21,153 nucleotides of DNA from Collinsella sp. (GTDB lineage: Bacteria; Actinomycetota; Coriobacteriia; Coriobacteriales; Coriobacteriaceae): assembly GCA_019419525.1 (NCBI GenBank), contig DXZU01000001.1, positions 366 to 21,518 of the forward strand. Direction: 5' to 3'. Made by a program: the position numbers and the translations under genes. Under the pieces are notes generated by a model that saw only the letters and a list, made by a program, of their open reading frames with translations, made no database searches and had not been told where the DNA came from. Shown here piece after piece: positions 6,405-13,993 of this stretch. Numbering within the stretch: position 1 is the stretch's first letter; the number at the start of each line of letters is the position of its first letter.

Positions 6405-7722
6405 TGAACGTGCTCCAAACGTGATGCAGGCCGGCGATGAACTTGTCGATGTCGGCCTTGTCGTTGTAGAAGGCCACGCTGGCGCGGCAGCAGGCAAGGT
6501 TCTCGACGCCCAGCCAGGTAAGCAGCGGCTGCGCGCAGTGGTGACCGGCGCGGATGCAGACGCCGTCCATATCCATAATGCTCGCGACATCGTGCGGGTG
6601 GATGCCCTTGACGTTAAAGCTGACGACGCCGTGATGGTTGTCCCAATAGATGGAGCCGATGATCTGGACAAAGTCGAGCTGCATGAGCTCGCCCATCAGG
6701 TAATGGACGAGTGCCTGCTCGCGGGCCTGGATGTTTTCGTAACCCACTGTGTTGACGAGGTAGTCGAGGGCGGCGCCTGTGGCGAAGATGCCGGCGGCGT
6801 CCTGCGTGCCTGCCTCGAATTTTTCGGGGACGGGTGCCCAAACGGCGTCCTGCTCGGTGACCGAATCGATCATCTCGCCGCCGGTGAGCATGGGCGGCAT
6901 GGCGTTGAGCAGGTCCATCTTGCCCCACAGCACGCCGATGCCCATGGGGCCCATGGCCTTGTGTGCGCTAAAGGCAAAGAAGTCGGCGCCCAGATCGGCC
7001 ACATTGACCGGCATGTGCGGCAGCGACTGCGCTCCGTCGACGACCAGATAGCCACCGTACTTGTGCACGAGCTTGCCGAGGTTCTTGACCGGGTTCTCGA
7101 CGCCTAGCACGTTGGAGACCTGACCCACGGCCAGAATCTTGGTCTTGGGACCCACCTTGGCCAGGACCTCCTCGGTGGTGAGCTGGCCGGTCTTGGTGGG
7201 ATAGAGGTAGACGAGCTTGGCACCGGTCTCGCGGCAGACCTGCTGCCACGGAATCAGGTTGGAGTGGTGCTCCATGATAGTGATGACGACCTCGTCGCCG
7301 GGCTCCAGCACCGTGGGCGCAAAGCTCTTAGCGACCAGGTTGAGCGACTCGCTCGTGTTGCGGGTGAAGACGACTTCGTTGGCCTGGGCGGCGCCGATGA
7401 GGTCGGCGATCTGCTGGCGGACCTTGGCGATGGCATCGGTGGCCTCGACGGACAGCGAGTACAGGCCGCGTAGGGGGTTGGCGTTCATGCGCTGGTAGAA
7501 GTCGCGCTCGGCGTCGAGCACGCAGGCGGGGCGCTGCGCGGTGGCAGCACTATCGAGGAAGGCGATCTCGGGGTGCTGCTGGAACAGCGGGAACTGCGCC
7601 TTGTAGGGATTGGTCTCGATGTCGACAGTAGGCCAGCCGCGCGACGCCTCGTCGCTGGCGTCGAGCTCCATGGGCTCCGGTGCGGTGCAGGTATCGCATT
7701 TAACGTGCTCGGTATCGATCAT
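6397..7722 (-). CDS. sufS: Cysteine desulfurase SufS with an N-terminal CxxC extension
   Basis: This 441-residue PLP enzyme converts cysteine to alanine and holds the sulfur as a persulfide for SufU. The PLP lysine is Lys255 (FSAHKAMGPMGIGVLWG), the phosphate/ring contacts include TRNTSESLNLVA, EHHSN and VDGAQSLPH, and the catalytic cysteine is Cys396 (RAGHHCAQPLL). It is about 30 residues longer than usual SufS because of an N-terminal tail containing CDTC (9-12) and acidic residues before NPYKAQFPLF. The long form is supported by GAGGAG 6 bases before this ATG. The start overlaps the sufD stop in ATGA, so the two are translationally coupled. Confidence 0.96.
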   Translation of the reverse strand: MIDTEHVKCDTCTAPEPMELDASDEASRGWPTVDIETNPYKAQFPLFQQHPEIAFLDSAATAQRPACVLDAERDFYQRMNANPLRGLYSLSVEATDAIAKVRQQIADLIGAAQANEVVFTRNTSESLNLVAKSFAPTVLEPGDEVVITIMEHHSNLIPWQQVCRETGAKLVYLYPTKTGQLTTEEVLAKVGPKTKILAVGQVSNVLGVENPVKNLGKLVHKYGGYLVVDGAQSLPHMPVNVADLGADFFAFSAHKAMGPMGIGVLWGKMDLLNAMPPMLTGGEMIDSVTEQDAVWAPVPEKFEAGTQDAAGIFATGAALDYLVNTVGYENIQAREQALVHYLMGELMQLDFVQIIGSIYWDNHHGVVSFNVKGIHPHDVASIMDMDGVCIRAGHHCAQPLLTWLGVENLACCRASVAFYNDKADIDKFIAGLHHVWSTFNG

Positions 7723-8990
7723 GCGAGCTCCTCTTCAAAGTTGTCGATCAGGTTGTTGCCCAGGCGGACGACGGCAGCGCGGGTGCGCTCATCGGTGGCG
7801 GAAAGCGCGGCGTCCTCCAGCTTGGCGCGGATGAACAGATCCTCGGCGGCGTTTTGGTCAAGGCCGCGGCAGGCGAGGTAGAACAGCTGCTCGTCGCGGA
7901 CGTGGCCGATGGTGGCGCCGTGGTTGCCGGCGACGTCGTCCTCGTCGCAGAGGATGACGGGAACGGTCTTGTTGTCGACGCCCTTGTTGGCGAGCAGCAC
8001 CGTCTCGCGCTCGGTGCCGGTTGCACCCTTGCAGCCGTGCACGAGGTCGATGGTGCCGCGGTAGACCTTCTTGGACGTTCCGGTCAGCACGCCGTTGGCG
8101 TCGATCTCGCACTCGGTCTTGCGGCCGCGGTGGCGCAGTTCGTAGTTAAAGTCGCGCACCTGCTCGCGGGCGCCCAGGTAATCGGTATCGATCGTCACCT
8201 TGGCGGTGTCGCCCAGCAGGTCGCCAGCAAGGCCGGTGGCGCTGGCGCCGGCACCCAGGACGGTGTGCTGTACGTTGACGCGCGCGCCCTCGTCCAGGAA
8301 CAGGCCAGTGTCGTCGAGCGCGATCCAGCTGTCGTCAAGCGTCTGCGTGCAGGTCACGTTGACGGTGGCGTACTCGTGGGCGCACACGCGCAGCACGGAA
8401 CCCACGACGCCCTCGCCGGCAACGGGGGAGTCCAGGGCGATCTGCAGGTCGAGCGTTGCCTGCGGTCGGGCGACGACGTCGATGGCGGCGATGGCGGCCG
8501 CAGCGTCGACGCCACTCACGCGCACGGCAGCCGTTGCGTGCTTGTACGCGGGCACATCGATGACGATGCGCTTGGTGGCGTGGTCGGCCAGGTAGGCGTA
8601 GGCGGCCTCGCCCATGCCGGTCTCGAAGGCCTCGGCGGGGGAGAGTTCCTCTTCAAGCTTGATGGCGCCGGCCTGGTAGACGGAGATGGCGGGCACGTCG
8701 AGCTCGGTCTCGGGCGTGATGCGGGCGCGATCGGCGACATCACCGGGGGCGGCGGCTCGGCGCTCGGGGAAGCGCTCGGCCATGGTTTCCATGGCGGCGT
8801 CGAAGGCGTCGGGCACACTACGGAACTGCTCGTCCAGATCCTCGACCTCGACGGCTTCGGCGGGGGCGAGGGCAAGCTCGTTCGAAAGCTCGAGCTTGGT
8901 CTGGTTCATCTTGAGCCAGCCCCAAGTGGCGGCCGGCATCGCGTTAACCTGCTCGAGCGTGGTGGCAGCGGTGTTGGTTTCCTGTTTCAT
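7719..8990 (-). CDS. sufD: Fe-S assembly protein SufD
   Basis: The 423-residue partner of SufB forms the SufBC2D scaffold and helps iron entry. The N-terminal 150 residues are divergent and Ala/Glu-rich. The C-terminal β-helix core is clear from about 180 onward, with FNYELRHRGRKTECEIDANGVLTG, RGTIDLVHGCKGATGTERE and the terminal CDEDDVAGNHGATIGHVRDEQLFYLACRGL. His357 (GNHGATIG) matches the conserved SufD histidine region. It was called SufD rather than a second SufB from its length, weaker N-domain and position after sufB. The start has GGAG 9 bases upstream and overlaps the sufB stop by one base (TAATG). Confidence 0.93.
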   Translation of the reverse strand: MKQETNTAATTLEQVNAMPAATWGWLKMNQTKLELSNELALAPAEAVEVEDLDEQFRSVPDAFDAAMETMAERFPERRAAAPGDVADRARITPETELDVPAISVYQAGAIKLEEELSPAEAFETGMGEAAYAYLADHATKRIVIDVPAYKHATAAVRVSGVDAAAAIAAIDVVARPQATLDLQIALDSPVAGEGVVGSVLRVCAHEYATVNVTCTQTLDDSWIALDDTGLFLDEGARVNVQHTVLGAGASATGLAGDLLGDTAKVTIDTDYLGAREQVRDFNYELRHRGRKTECEIDANGVLTGTSKKVYRGTIDLVHGCKGATGTERETVLLANKGVDNKTVPVILCDEDDVAGNHGATIGHVRDEQLFYLACRGLDQNAAEDLFIRAKLEDAALSATDERTRAAVVRLGNNLIDNFEEELA

Positions 8991-10402
8991 TATCCGATCG
9001 CTCCTTCCATCTCGAGCTTGATCAGGTTGTTCATCTCGACGGCGTACTCAAGCGGCAGCTCCTTGGAGACCGGGTTGGCAAAGCCGTTGACGATCATGGT
9101 GCGGGCCTCTTCCTCCGAGATGCCGCGGCTCATCAGGTAGAACACCTTATCGTCGCCGATGCGGCCGATGGTGGCCTCGTGGCCGATGTCGACGTTCTTG
9201 GCGCGGATGTCCATGGCGGGGATGGTGTCGGAGCGGCTCTGGTCATCGAGCATGAGCGACTGGCAGCTCACGGTTGCCTTGGAGCCCTCGGCCTTGGGTG
9301 TCGCCACAATAGAGCTGCGGAAGGTCTGAATGCCGCCACTCTTGGAGATGCCCTTGGTCTCGACGGTTGCCGAGGTATCGGGTGCGTTGAGCACGACCTT
9401 GCAGCCGGTGTCGAGGTTTTGACCGGCGCCGGCAAAGGTGATGCCGGTAAAGCTGGAACGGGCGCGGCGGCCGTTGAGCACGCTCATGGGGTAGAGGTAG
9501 CCCACGTGGCTGCCGAAGGAGCCGCTGATCCACTCGATGTCGCCGTCCTCGTCCACGCGCGCACGCTTGGTGTTGAGGTTGTACATGTTCTTGGACCAGT
9601 TCTCGATGGTCGAGTAGCGCAGGTGCGCGCGCTTGCCCACAAAGAGCTCGACGGCGCCGGCGTGGAGGTTTGCCACGTTGTACTTGGGCGCGGAGCAACC
9701 CTCAATGAAGTGCAGATCGGCATCGTCTTCGACGATGATGAGCGTGTGCTCAAATTGGCCGGCTCCCTTGGCGTTAAGGCGGAAGTAGCTCTGCAGCGGG
9801 AAATCGAGCTTGGTGCCCTTGGGCACGTAGACAAAAGAACCGCCCGACCATACGGCGCCGTGCAGGGCCGCAAACTTGTGGTCGGTGGGCGGGATGAGCG
9901 TCATAAACTTCTCGTGGATGAGTGGTTCCCACTGCGGATCGTGCAGGGCTTCCTCAATACCGGAGTAGACGATGCCCATCTTGGAGGCGGTGTCCTGCAT
10001 GTTGTGGTAGACGAGCTCGGAGTCGTACTGCGCGCCGACGCCTGCCAGGTAGCTGCGTTCGGCCTCGGGGATGCCCAGGCGCTCAAAGGTGTTCTTGATG
10101 TCGTCGGGCACCGACTCCCAGTCGTGCTTTTGGTCGGTGTTGGGCTTGACGTAGGTGACGATGTTGTCCATGTCCAGGCCCTCGATGGAGGGGCCCCACG
10201 TCGGGTCGGGGAAACGATTGAAGATCTCGAGGGACTTTAAGCGCAGGTCGAGCATCCACTGCGGCTCGTCCTTCTTTGCGCTGATCTCGCGCACGATGTC
10301 GGGCGTGATACCGGCGTCGAGGCGCTCGAATCCCTCCTCGCCATAGGTGAAGTCGTAGAGGCTGCGGTCGATGTCCGCGACCTCGGTGCGGTTCTTGGTC
10401 AT
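8990..10402 (-). CDS. sufB: Fe-S assembly scaffold SufB
   Basis: The 470-residue SufB is the scaffold subunit on which the cluster forms. It is full length and matches the family throughout: YDFTYGEEGFERLDAGI, WMLDLRLKSLEIF, VYHNMQDTASKMGIVYSGI, FVYVPKGTKLDFPLQSYFR, FIEGCSAPKYNVANLHAGAVEL (Cys236), LNGRRARSSFTGITFAGAGQ, and C-terminal IGHEATIGRIGDDKVFYLMSRG. The position of the E. coli acceptor Cys405 lies in a LDDQSRSDTIP stretch with Ser, as in many Gram-positive SufB proteins. Cys380 lies just upstream (SCQSL). The gene starts 12 bases after the sufC stop behind an AAAGGGG site. Confidence 0.97.
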   Translation of the reverse strand: MTKNRTEVADIDRSLYDFTYGEEGFERLDAGITPDIVREISAKKDEPQWMLDLRLKSLEIFNRFPDPTWGPSIEGLDMDNIVTYVKPNTDQKHDWESVPDDIKNTFERLGIPEAERSYLAGVGAQYDSELVYHNMQDTASKMGIVYSGIEEALHDPQWEPLIHEKFMTLIPPTDHKFAALHGAVWSGGSFVYVPKGTKLDFPLQSYFRLNAKGAGQFEHTLIIVEDDADLHFIEGCSAPKYNVANLHAGAVELFVGKRAHLRYSTIENWSKNMYNLNTKRARVDEDGDIEWISGSFGSHVGYLYPMSVLNGRRARSSFTGITFAGAGQNLDTGCKVVLNAPDTSATVETKGISKSGGIQTFRSSIVATPKAEGSKATVSCQSLMLDDQSRSDTIPAMDIRAKNVDIGHEATIGRIGDDKVFYLMSRGISEEEARTMIVNGFANPVSKELPLEYAVEMNNLIKLEMEGAIG

Positions 10403-10414
10403 TGCGTCGCCCCT

Positions 10415-11215
10415 TTACGCCTGCTGCTCGGCAGCGGCGGCCTCGGCCTGGGCGCGCTGCTCGGCGGCCTCGCGCTCGAAGGTCTCAAAGCCGTTCTTGT
10501 CGATCCAGGGGATCAGCGAGGCGTCGTCCTCGCGTACGATGTGGCCCTTGACCATAACGTGGACGCGGTCGACATCCAGGTGCTCCAGGATGCGCGTGTT
10601 GTGCGTGATGATGAGCATGGAGCCGTCGCAGCTCTTGCGGTAGGCGTCCATGCCATGGCTGACGGTGGAAAGGGCGTCGACGTCCAGGCCGGAGTCAGTC
10701 TCGTCCAGGATGGCGAGCTTGGGCTGCAGCAGCAAAAGCTGGAGCATCTCGACCTTCTTCTTCTCGCCGCCCGAGAAGCCCACGCCCAGCTCACGGTTGA
10801 GGTATGCGGTATCCATGTTGAGCTCGGCCGCGAGTTCCTTGACGCGACGGCGGAACTCCTTGCCCTTCATCTCCAGGCCGGGGCGGCCGTCGATGCTGGC
10901 GCGCAAAAAGCTCGACAGCGGCACGCCCGGGATCTCGACCGGGGCCTGGAAGCTCAGGAACAGGCCGGCGCGCGAACGCTTGTCGGTGGTGAGCTCGGTG
11001 ATGTCCTGGCCGTCAAAGACGATACGGCCGTCGTTGACCGTGTAGACGGGGTCGCCCATGACCAGGTGGCCGAGGGTGGACTTGCCGGCGCCGTTGGGTC
11101 CCATCAGCACGTGGGTCTCGCCGGCGGCGACGTTGAGGTTGACGTTGTGGAGGATGGTCTTCTCGTCCACGGAGGCGGTGAGACCTTCGATGGAAAGCAG
11201 CGGATTTGCGCTCAT
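10415..11215 (-). CDS. sufC: Fe-S assembly ATPase SufC
   Basis: The 266-residue ABC-type ATPase drives the conformational change of SufB-SufD. Walker A is GPNGAGKST (39-47), the Q-loop glutamine is 90 (LSFQAPVEIPGV, the usual SufC sequence), the signature is FSGGEKKKVE (147-156), Walker B is LAILDETDSGLD (168-178) and the H-loop is His205. The C-terminus carries an Ala/Glu/Gln-rich tail (about 248-266) that is probably a dispensable helix. The ATG at 11215 was chosen because GAGGG lies 6 bases upstream; the in-frame ATG at 11245 has no such site. It is the first gene of the operon. Confidence 0.96.
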   Translation of the reverse strand: MSANPLLSIEGLTASVDEKTILHNVNLNVAAGETHVLMGPNGAGKSTLGHLVMGDPVYTVNDGRIVFDGQDITELTTDKRSRAGLFLSFQAPVEIPGVPLSSFLRASIDGRPGLEMKGKEFRRRVKELAAELNMDTAYLNRELGVGFSGGEKKKVEMLQLLLLQPKLAILDETDSGLDVDALSTVSHGMDAYRKSCDGSMLIITHNTRILEHLDVDRVHVMVKGHIVREDDASLIPWIDKNGFETFEREAAEQRAQAEAAAAEQQA

Positions 11216-11279
11216 GCTGTCCCTCTCTGTATATGGTGTACTCATAGGTGTACTAAACCCTAGGAATCTTCTCGGAATA

Positions 11280-11307
11280 AAGTTACTATGGGTTCGGCGT
11301 TAGTCAA
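11280..11307 (-). promoter_or_regulatory. Candidate suf operon promoter
   Basis: On the minus strand, TTGACT (complement of 11302-11307) is followed 16 bases later by TAACTT (complement of 11280-11285). The -35 is good (5/6) and the -10 weak (3/6), which suits a promoter that needs derepression. It would give a leader of roughly 60 bases before sufC. Confidence 0.45.
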
Positions 11308-11323
11308 GGGAAAACCCGACTAA
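11300..11323. promoter_or_regulatory. Dyad over the suf -35 box, candidate Rrf2 operator
   Basis: TTAGTC (11300-11305) and GACTAA (11318-11323) form a perfect 6-bp inverted repeat with 12 bases between. Inner GGG/CCC triplets continue it with a 2-base bulge. The left arm lies inside the candidate suf -35 hexamer. The divergent regulator gene is of the Rrf2 family, which commonly represses its neighbouring Fe-S genes, so it is the obvious candidate binder. Binding is inference. Confidence 0.5.
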
Positions 11324-11328
11324 TCCAC

Positions 11329-11356
11329 TCGACTTTTTAGATGTGGGACATAATAA
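11329..11356 (+). promoter_or_regulatory. Candidate promoter of the Rrf2 regulator gene
   Basis: TCGACT (11329-11334) and TAATAA (11351-11356) are separated by 16 bases on the plus strand. Both are 4/6 matches. Transcription would start near 11363, inside the left arm of the hairpin that follows. Confidence 0.35.
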
Positions 11357-11357
11357 T

Positions 11358-11404
11358 CAGGCTTGTTTGCCCCGCGTGCATAAGATTTGGGACAAACAAG
11401 CCTG
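11358..11404 (+). promoter_or_regulatory. Large inverted repeat in the regulator leader
   Basis: CAGGCTTGTTTG (11358-11369) is perfectly complementary to 11393-11404, and three further C-G pairs follow inside after one mismatch, giving 15 of 16 pairs around a 15-base loop. GTATTTTGT follows, a weak T tract. It overlaps the second of two near-identical direct repeats, AGATGTGGGACA (11339-11350) and AGATTTGGGACA (11383-11394), 44 bp apart. It could be an operator or an attenuator for the Rrf2 gene. Confidence 0.55.
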
Positions 11405-11437
11405 GTATTTTGTCTCGGCTACGATGAGAGGGTAGGT

Positions 11438-11869
11438 ATGCTCATTTCTTCTAAGGGCCGCTATGCCCTCCGTCTGATGATCTATATCGCAGCGCTTGGT
11501 GACGCCGAGGGCAAGATTGCCCTTCGCGAGGTCGCTGACCGCGAGCATATTTCACAAAAGTATTTGGAGCAGCTGGTTCGTCCGCTCATGAAGGCGGGCC
11601 TGCTTAGGAGCGTGCGCGGTAAGGGCGGCGGCTACATGATGGCGAAGGACCCGGCCGAGGTGCGCGCCGGCGACATCCTGCGTGCCGTCGAGGGCAGCAC
11701 GGCTCCGGTGGCGTGCGATGGCATCGACAACAGCTGCACCCGCAGCGATTTGTGCTCGACCGTCAAGTTCTGGCGCGGTTTGGACGACGTGATCGAAAAG
11801 TACGTCGACGGCGTGACGTTGGCCGACCTGGCCGCCGTCCCCGAGATCAACTTTGACATTAAGCTGTAG
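11438..11869 (+). CDS. Rrf2-family Fe-S regulator (IscR/SufR-like)
   Basis: The 143-residue product has the Rrf2 winged helix (MLISSKGRYALRLMIYIA, then EVADREHISQKYLEQLVRPLMKAGLLRSVRGKGGGYMMAK). Three cysteines, Cys93, Cys100 and Cys106 (CDGIDNSC, TRSDLC), are spaced as cluster ligands of IscR-type members. It probably binds a [2Fe-2S] cluster and controls the divergent suf operon according to cluster supply. The start at 11438 was chosen over an upstream in-frame ATG at 11387 because the Rrf2 fold begins here and a GAGGG site lies just upstream; the earlier start would fall inside the leader hairpin. Confidence 0.93.
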   Translation: MLISSKGRYALRLMIYIAALGDAEGKIALREVADREHISQKYLEQLVRPLMKAGLLRSVRGKGGGYMMAKDPAEVRAGDILRAVEGSTAPVACDGIDNSCTRSDLCSTVKFWRGLDDVIEKYVDGVTLADLAAVPEINFDIKL

Positions 11870-11897
11870 GTTGAGCGCAATTCCTTAAGATTTCGCG

Positions 11898-11937
11898 GAG
11901 GGTTGTTGCCGTTTACCGAGGGGTTGTTGTGCAACAA
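11898..11937 (+). promoter_or_regulatory. Direct repeats and TTGTTG/CAACAA dyad upstream of the wall protein
   Basis: GAGGGTTGTTG (11898-11908) and GAGGGGTTGTTG (11918-11929) place GGTTGTTG twice at a 21-bp offset, two helical turns. The second copy continues into the dyad TTGTTG-TG-CAACAA (11924-11937). The gene begins 72 bases downstream. This arrangement suggests a regulator site. No matching regulator is identifiable, and TATACC at 11986-11991 is only a weak -10 candidate. Confidence 0.4.
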
Positions 11938-12008
11938 CGGGCGAGCTGCAATACTTACTCTTATCTTTGCAAACTGCACTTTAACTATACCAATGCAGGG
12001 AGGATCTT

Positions 12009-13790
12009 ATGCAGCCCAAGCATTCCGCGATTGTTGCGGGCCTGACGCTGGCGCTTTCGTTTAGCGCCGTTACCGCGCCCGCGCCCGCCGCTGCCGAGGA
12101 ACCCACGCCGGGCGTTGCCTCGGATGCCACCGATATCGACAAAGGCCTCTACACCCAGCAGTCCTTCTCGGGCGTGCTGAGGTCGGTCCAGGGCGTTTCG
12201 TTTGTCAACGTGACTCCCGAGATGAAGTACTTTACCAAGTACGAGAGCCATGGCAACTACAACCAAGGCTTTTCGTATGGCGACGGTTATAACGCGCTGG
12301 GCTATTACCAGTTCGACCGTCGTTGGTCGCTCATCCCGTTTATGAAGCAGGCCTACAACTACAACCCCGAAAAATACTGCATGCTCAAGGATGCGATTGA
12401 TCGCGGCAGCGAGATTTCCAACACGAGCAATGCCATGTACGAGAACGGCCAGCTCACCGAGCTGGGCCATATCGCGCAGGATGCCTTCCAAGGTGCTTAT
12501 AACACCGATCCTGTTGAGTTCTCAGCACTTCAAGATGCCTATGCGTACAACTCGTACTATGCGGTGACCGAGGCGTGGCTTAAGAGCGCTCTTGGCATTG
12601 ACATCTCCGGCCGCGCCGATTGCGTCAAGGGTATGGTGTGGAGCATCACCAACATGTGCGGTACCGGTGGCTGCAGAGACTTCTTCCGCTGGGCGAATCT
12701 TTCCAACGATATGTCCGACCGCGAGTTTGCGACGGCGCTCTCCAATAGCGTGGTCAACAATGTCGCCACCAAGTTTTCAAGTCAGCCCCAGTATCATGAG
12801 GGCTGGAAGAACCGCTACCGCAACGAGCTGAAGGACTGCTTGGTTTATATCGCCGAGGACGAGGCCGCTGCCGCTGCGACGCCCGTGCAGCCCGAGCCTG
12901 CGCCGGCGCCCTCGCCGACACCTGATTCGAATGACGGCTCGAGTGACGATGCCAACGATGACAGGATGGATGCGCCCTCGACCGATGCTGACGGTAATGG
13001 CTCTGCTGGTGGCACTACCAACGACGGCTCTACCTCGAACGGCTCCGATTCGAACGGCTCTGCTGCGAGCGATTCGCCTTCAAGCTCTGCCGGCAATACG
13101 GACAGCGACGCTTCTGGTTCGACCGACGCTGGCACCTCTAACTCATCTACCGGCTCGAGCGATTCGTCCGTTGACACCGGCTCTAACAACGGCTCCGGCT
13201 CTGACACGACCCCTGATTCCGATGCTTCCAAGGACGACTCGAATAAGGCGCCGGACGCTCCCGTTGCTTCGCCGGACAAGAAGCCTTCTTTCTCCGAGCA
13301 GCTTGGTTCTACGCTGGGTTCTTCGCTGATGGCTGGCGTCAATAACGGCTCGGCCCAGAACAAGGACAACTCTGATCAGGTTTCCACGGAAAAGACCGAA
13401 GCCGCAAAGGGCGACTCCAAGGACAAGGCTTCCGAGAAGGCTGAATCCGATAAGGGTCCTAGCTCTGATGAGAAGGGCGACAAGTCCGGTCAGAAGAAGG
13501 ACGAGAGCAAGACCGAGGGCGAAAAGAAACAGCCCGAAGACGACGACAAGAGCGGTGCTGACAACCAAGTCCAAGAGCAAAATGACTCCAAGACGGTGAC
13601 CACTACAACCACGACGACTACAACGACCAAGTCATCTGGCGGTAACATGCCCAAGACGGGCGACCTTATCGTTATGGCGAGCCTTGCCAGTGCAAGCTTG
13701 GCCACGCTGGGTGCCACGTCTATTGTGAGTGGCAAGCATAAGCTCGATCAGCAAAAGAAGGCTGCTGGGCAGAACGACTCCGAGGAGTAG
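12009..13790 (+). CDS. Cell-wall-anchored protein with a muramidase-like N-domain and MPKTG sorting signal
   Basis: This is a 593-residue secreted protein. A signal peptide spans about 1-29 (cleavage near APAAA). Residues 65-285 form a folded domain with KYESHGNYNQGFSYGDGYNALGYYQF, resembling the catalytic-glutamate region (Glu79) of lysozyme/VgrG-associated hydrolase-like domains; four cysteines could form disulfides. Residues about 290-440 are a Ser/Asp/Asn/Gly-rich stalk with repeated SNGS-type units, then a Lys/Glu/Asp-rich charged segment (about 440-525), a run of ten Thr (531-540), and a sortase signal MPKTG (547-551) with a hydrophobic segment and basic tail. The start follows GGAGG. 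The N-domain's enzymatic role is inferred from one motif region. A strong terminator follows the gene. Confidence 0.85.
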   Translation: MQPKHSAIVAGLTLALSFSAVTAPAPAAAEEPTPGVASDATDIDKGLYTQQSFSGVLRSVQGVSFVNVTPEMKYFTKYESHGNYNQGFSYGDGYNALGYYQFDRRWSLIPFMKQAYNYNPEKYCMLKDAIDRGSEISNTSNAMYENGQLTELGHIAQDAFQGAYNTDPVEFSALQDAYAYNSYYAVTEAWLKSALGIDISGRADCVKGMVWSITNMCGTGGCRDFFRWANLSNDMSDREFATALSNSVVNNVATKFSSQPQYHEGWKNRYRNELKDCLVYIAEDEAAAAATPVQPEPAPAPSPTPDSNDGSSDDANDDRMDAPSTDADGNGSAGGTTNDGSTSNGSDSNGSAASDSPSSSAGNTDSDASGSTDAGTSNSSTGSSDSSVDTGSNNGSGSDTTPDSDASKDDSNKAPDAPVASPDKKPSFSEQLGSTLGSSLMAGVNNGSAQNKDNSDQVSTEKTEAAKGDSKDKASEKAESDKGPSSDEKGDKSGQKKDESKTEGEKKQPEDDDKSGADNQVQEQNDSKTVTTTTTTTTTTKSSGGNMPKTGDLIVMASLASASLATLGATSIVSGKHKLDQQKKAAGQNDSEE

Positions 13791-13824
13791 TCCCTTTCGG
13801 TTGCCCGACAACTAAAGATTCGCA

Positions 13825-13860
13825 ATGGGGGCCGGTGCAGTTGCATCGGGCCCCATTTTG
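13825..13860 (+). terminator. Intrinsic terminator after the wall protein
   Basis: A 15-position stem (13825-13839 with 13842-13856) has one G-G mismatch and one G-T pair, a 2-base closing loop (effectively larger in RNA), and TTTTG immediately after. It lies 35 bases past the stop codon. Confidence 0.85.
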
Positions 13861-13871
13861 TTGCACAACGA
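13858..13871. promoter_or_regulatory. Second TTGTTG-N2-CAACRA dyad
   Basis: TTGTTG-CA-CAACGA repeats the dyad at 11924-11937 in the same orientation with the same 2-base spacing. It overlaps the T tract of the preceding terminator and lies 122 bases before the next gene. TACAAT at about 13956 is a possible -10 for that gene but lacks a -35 at usual spacing. Confidence 0.35.
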
Positions 13872-13993
13872 TTTGTTATGCCCCCTCAAGGCCTTTGTTC
13901 CTACCGTTGCCCGATGCCTTTGCACGGATCCAGCGTTGCACTTGAACTGCTCGCTACAATGGGCTTCGTGCTGCGTTTTAGGGAGAAGTTACG

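Noticed and set aside
7854..9140. Plus-strand open frame (428 codons) opposite sufD
   Set aside because: Gly/Val/Asp-rich shadow of a conserved operon gene with no start site or family match.
12845..13369. Minus-strand Ser/Glu/Pro-rich frame opposite the stalk of the wall protein
   Set aside because: It is the complement of a repetitive Ser/Asp/Gly-coding region and has no start signal.
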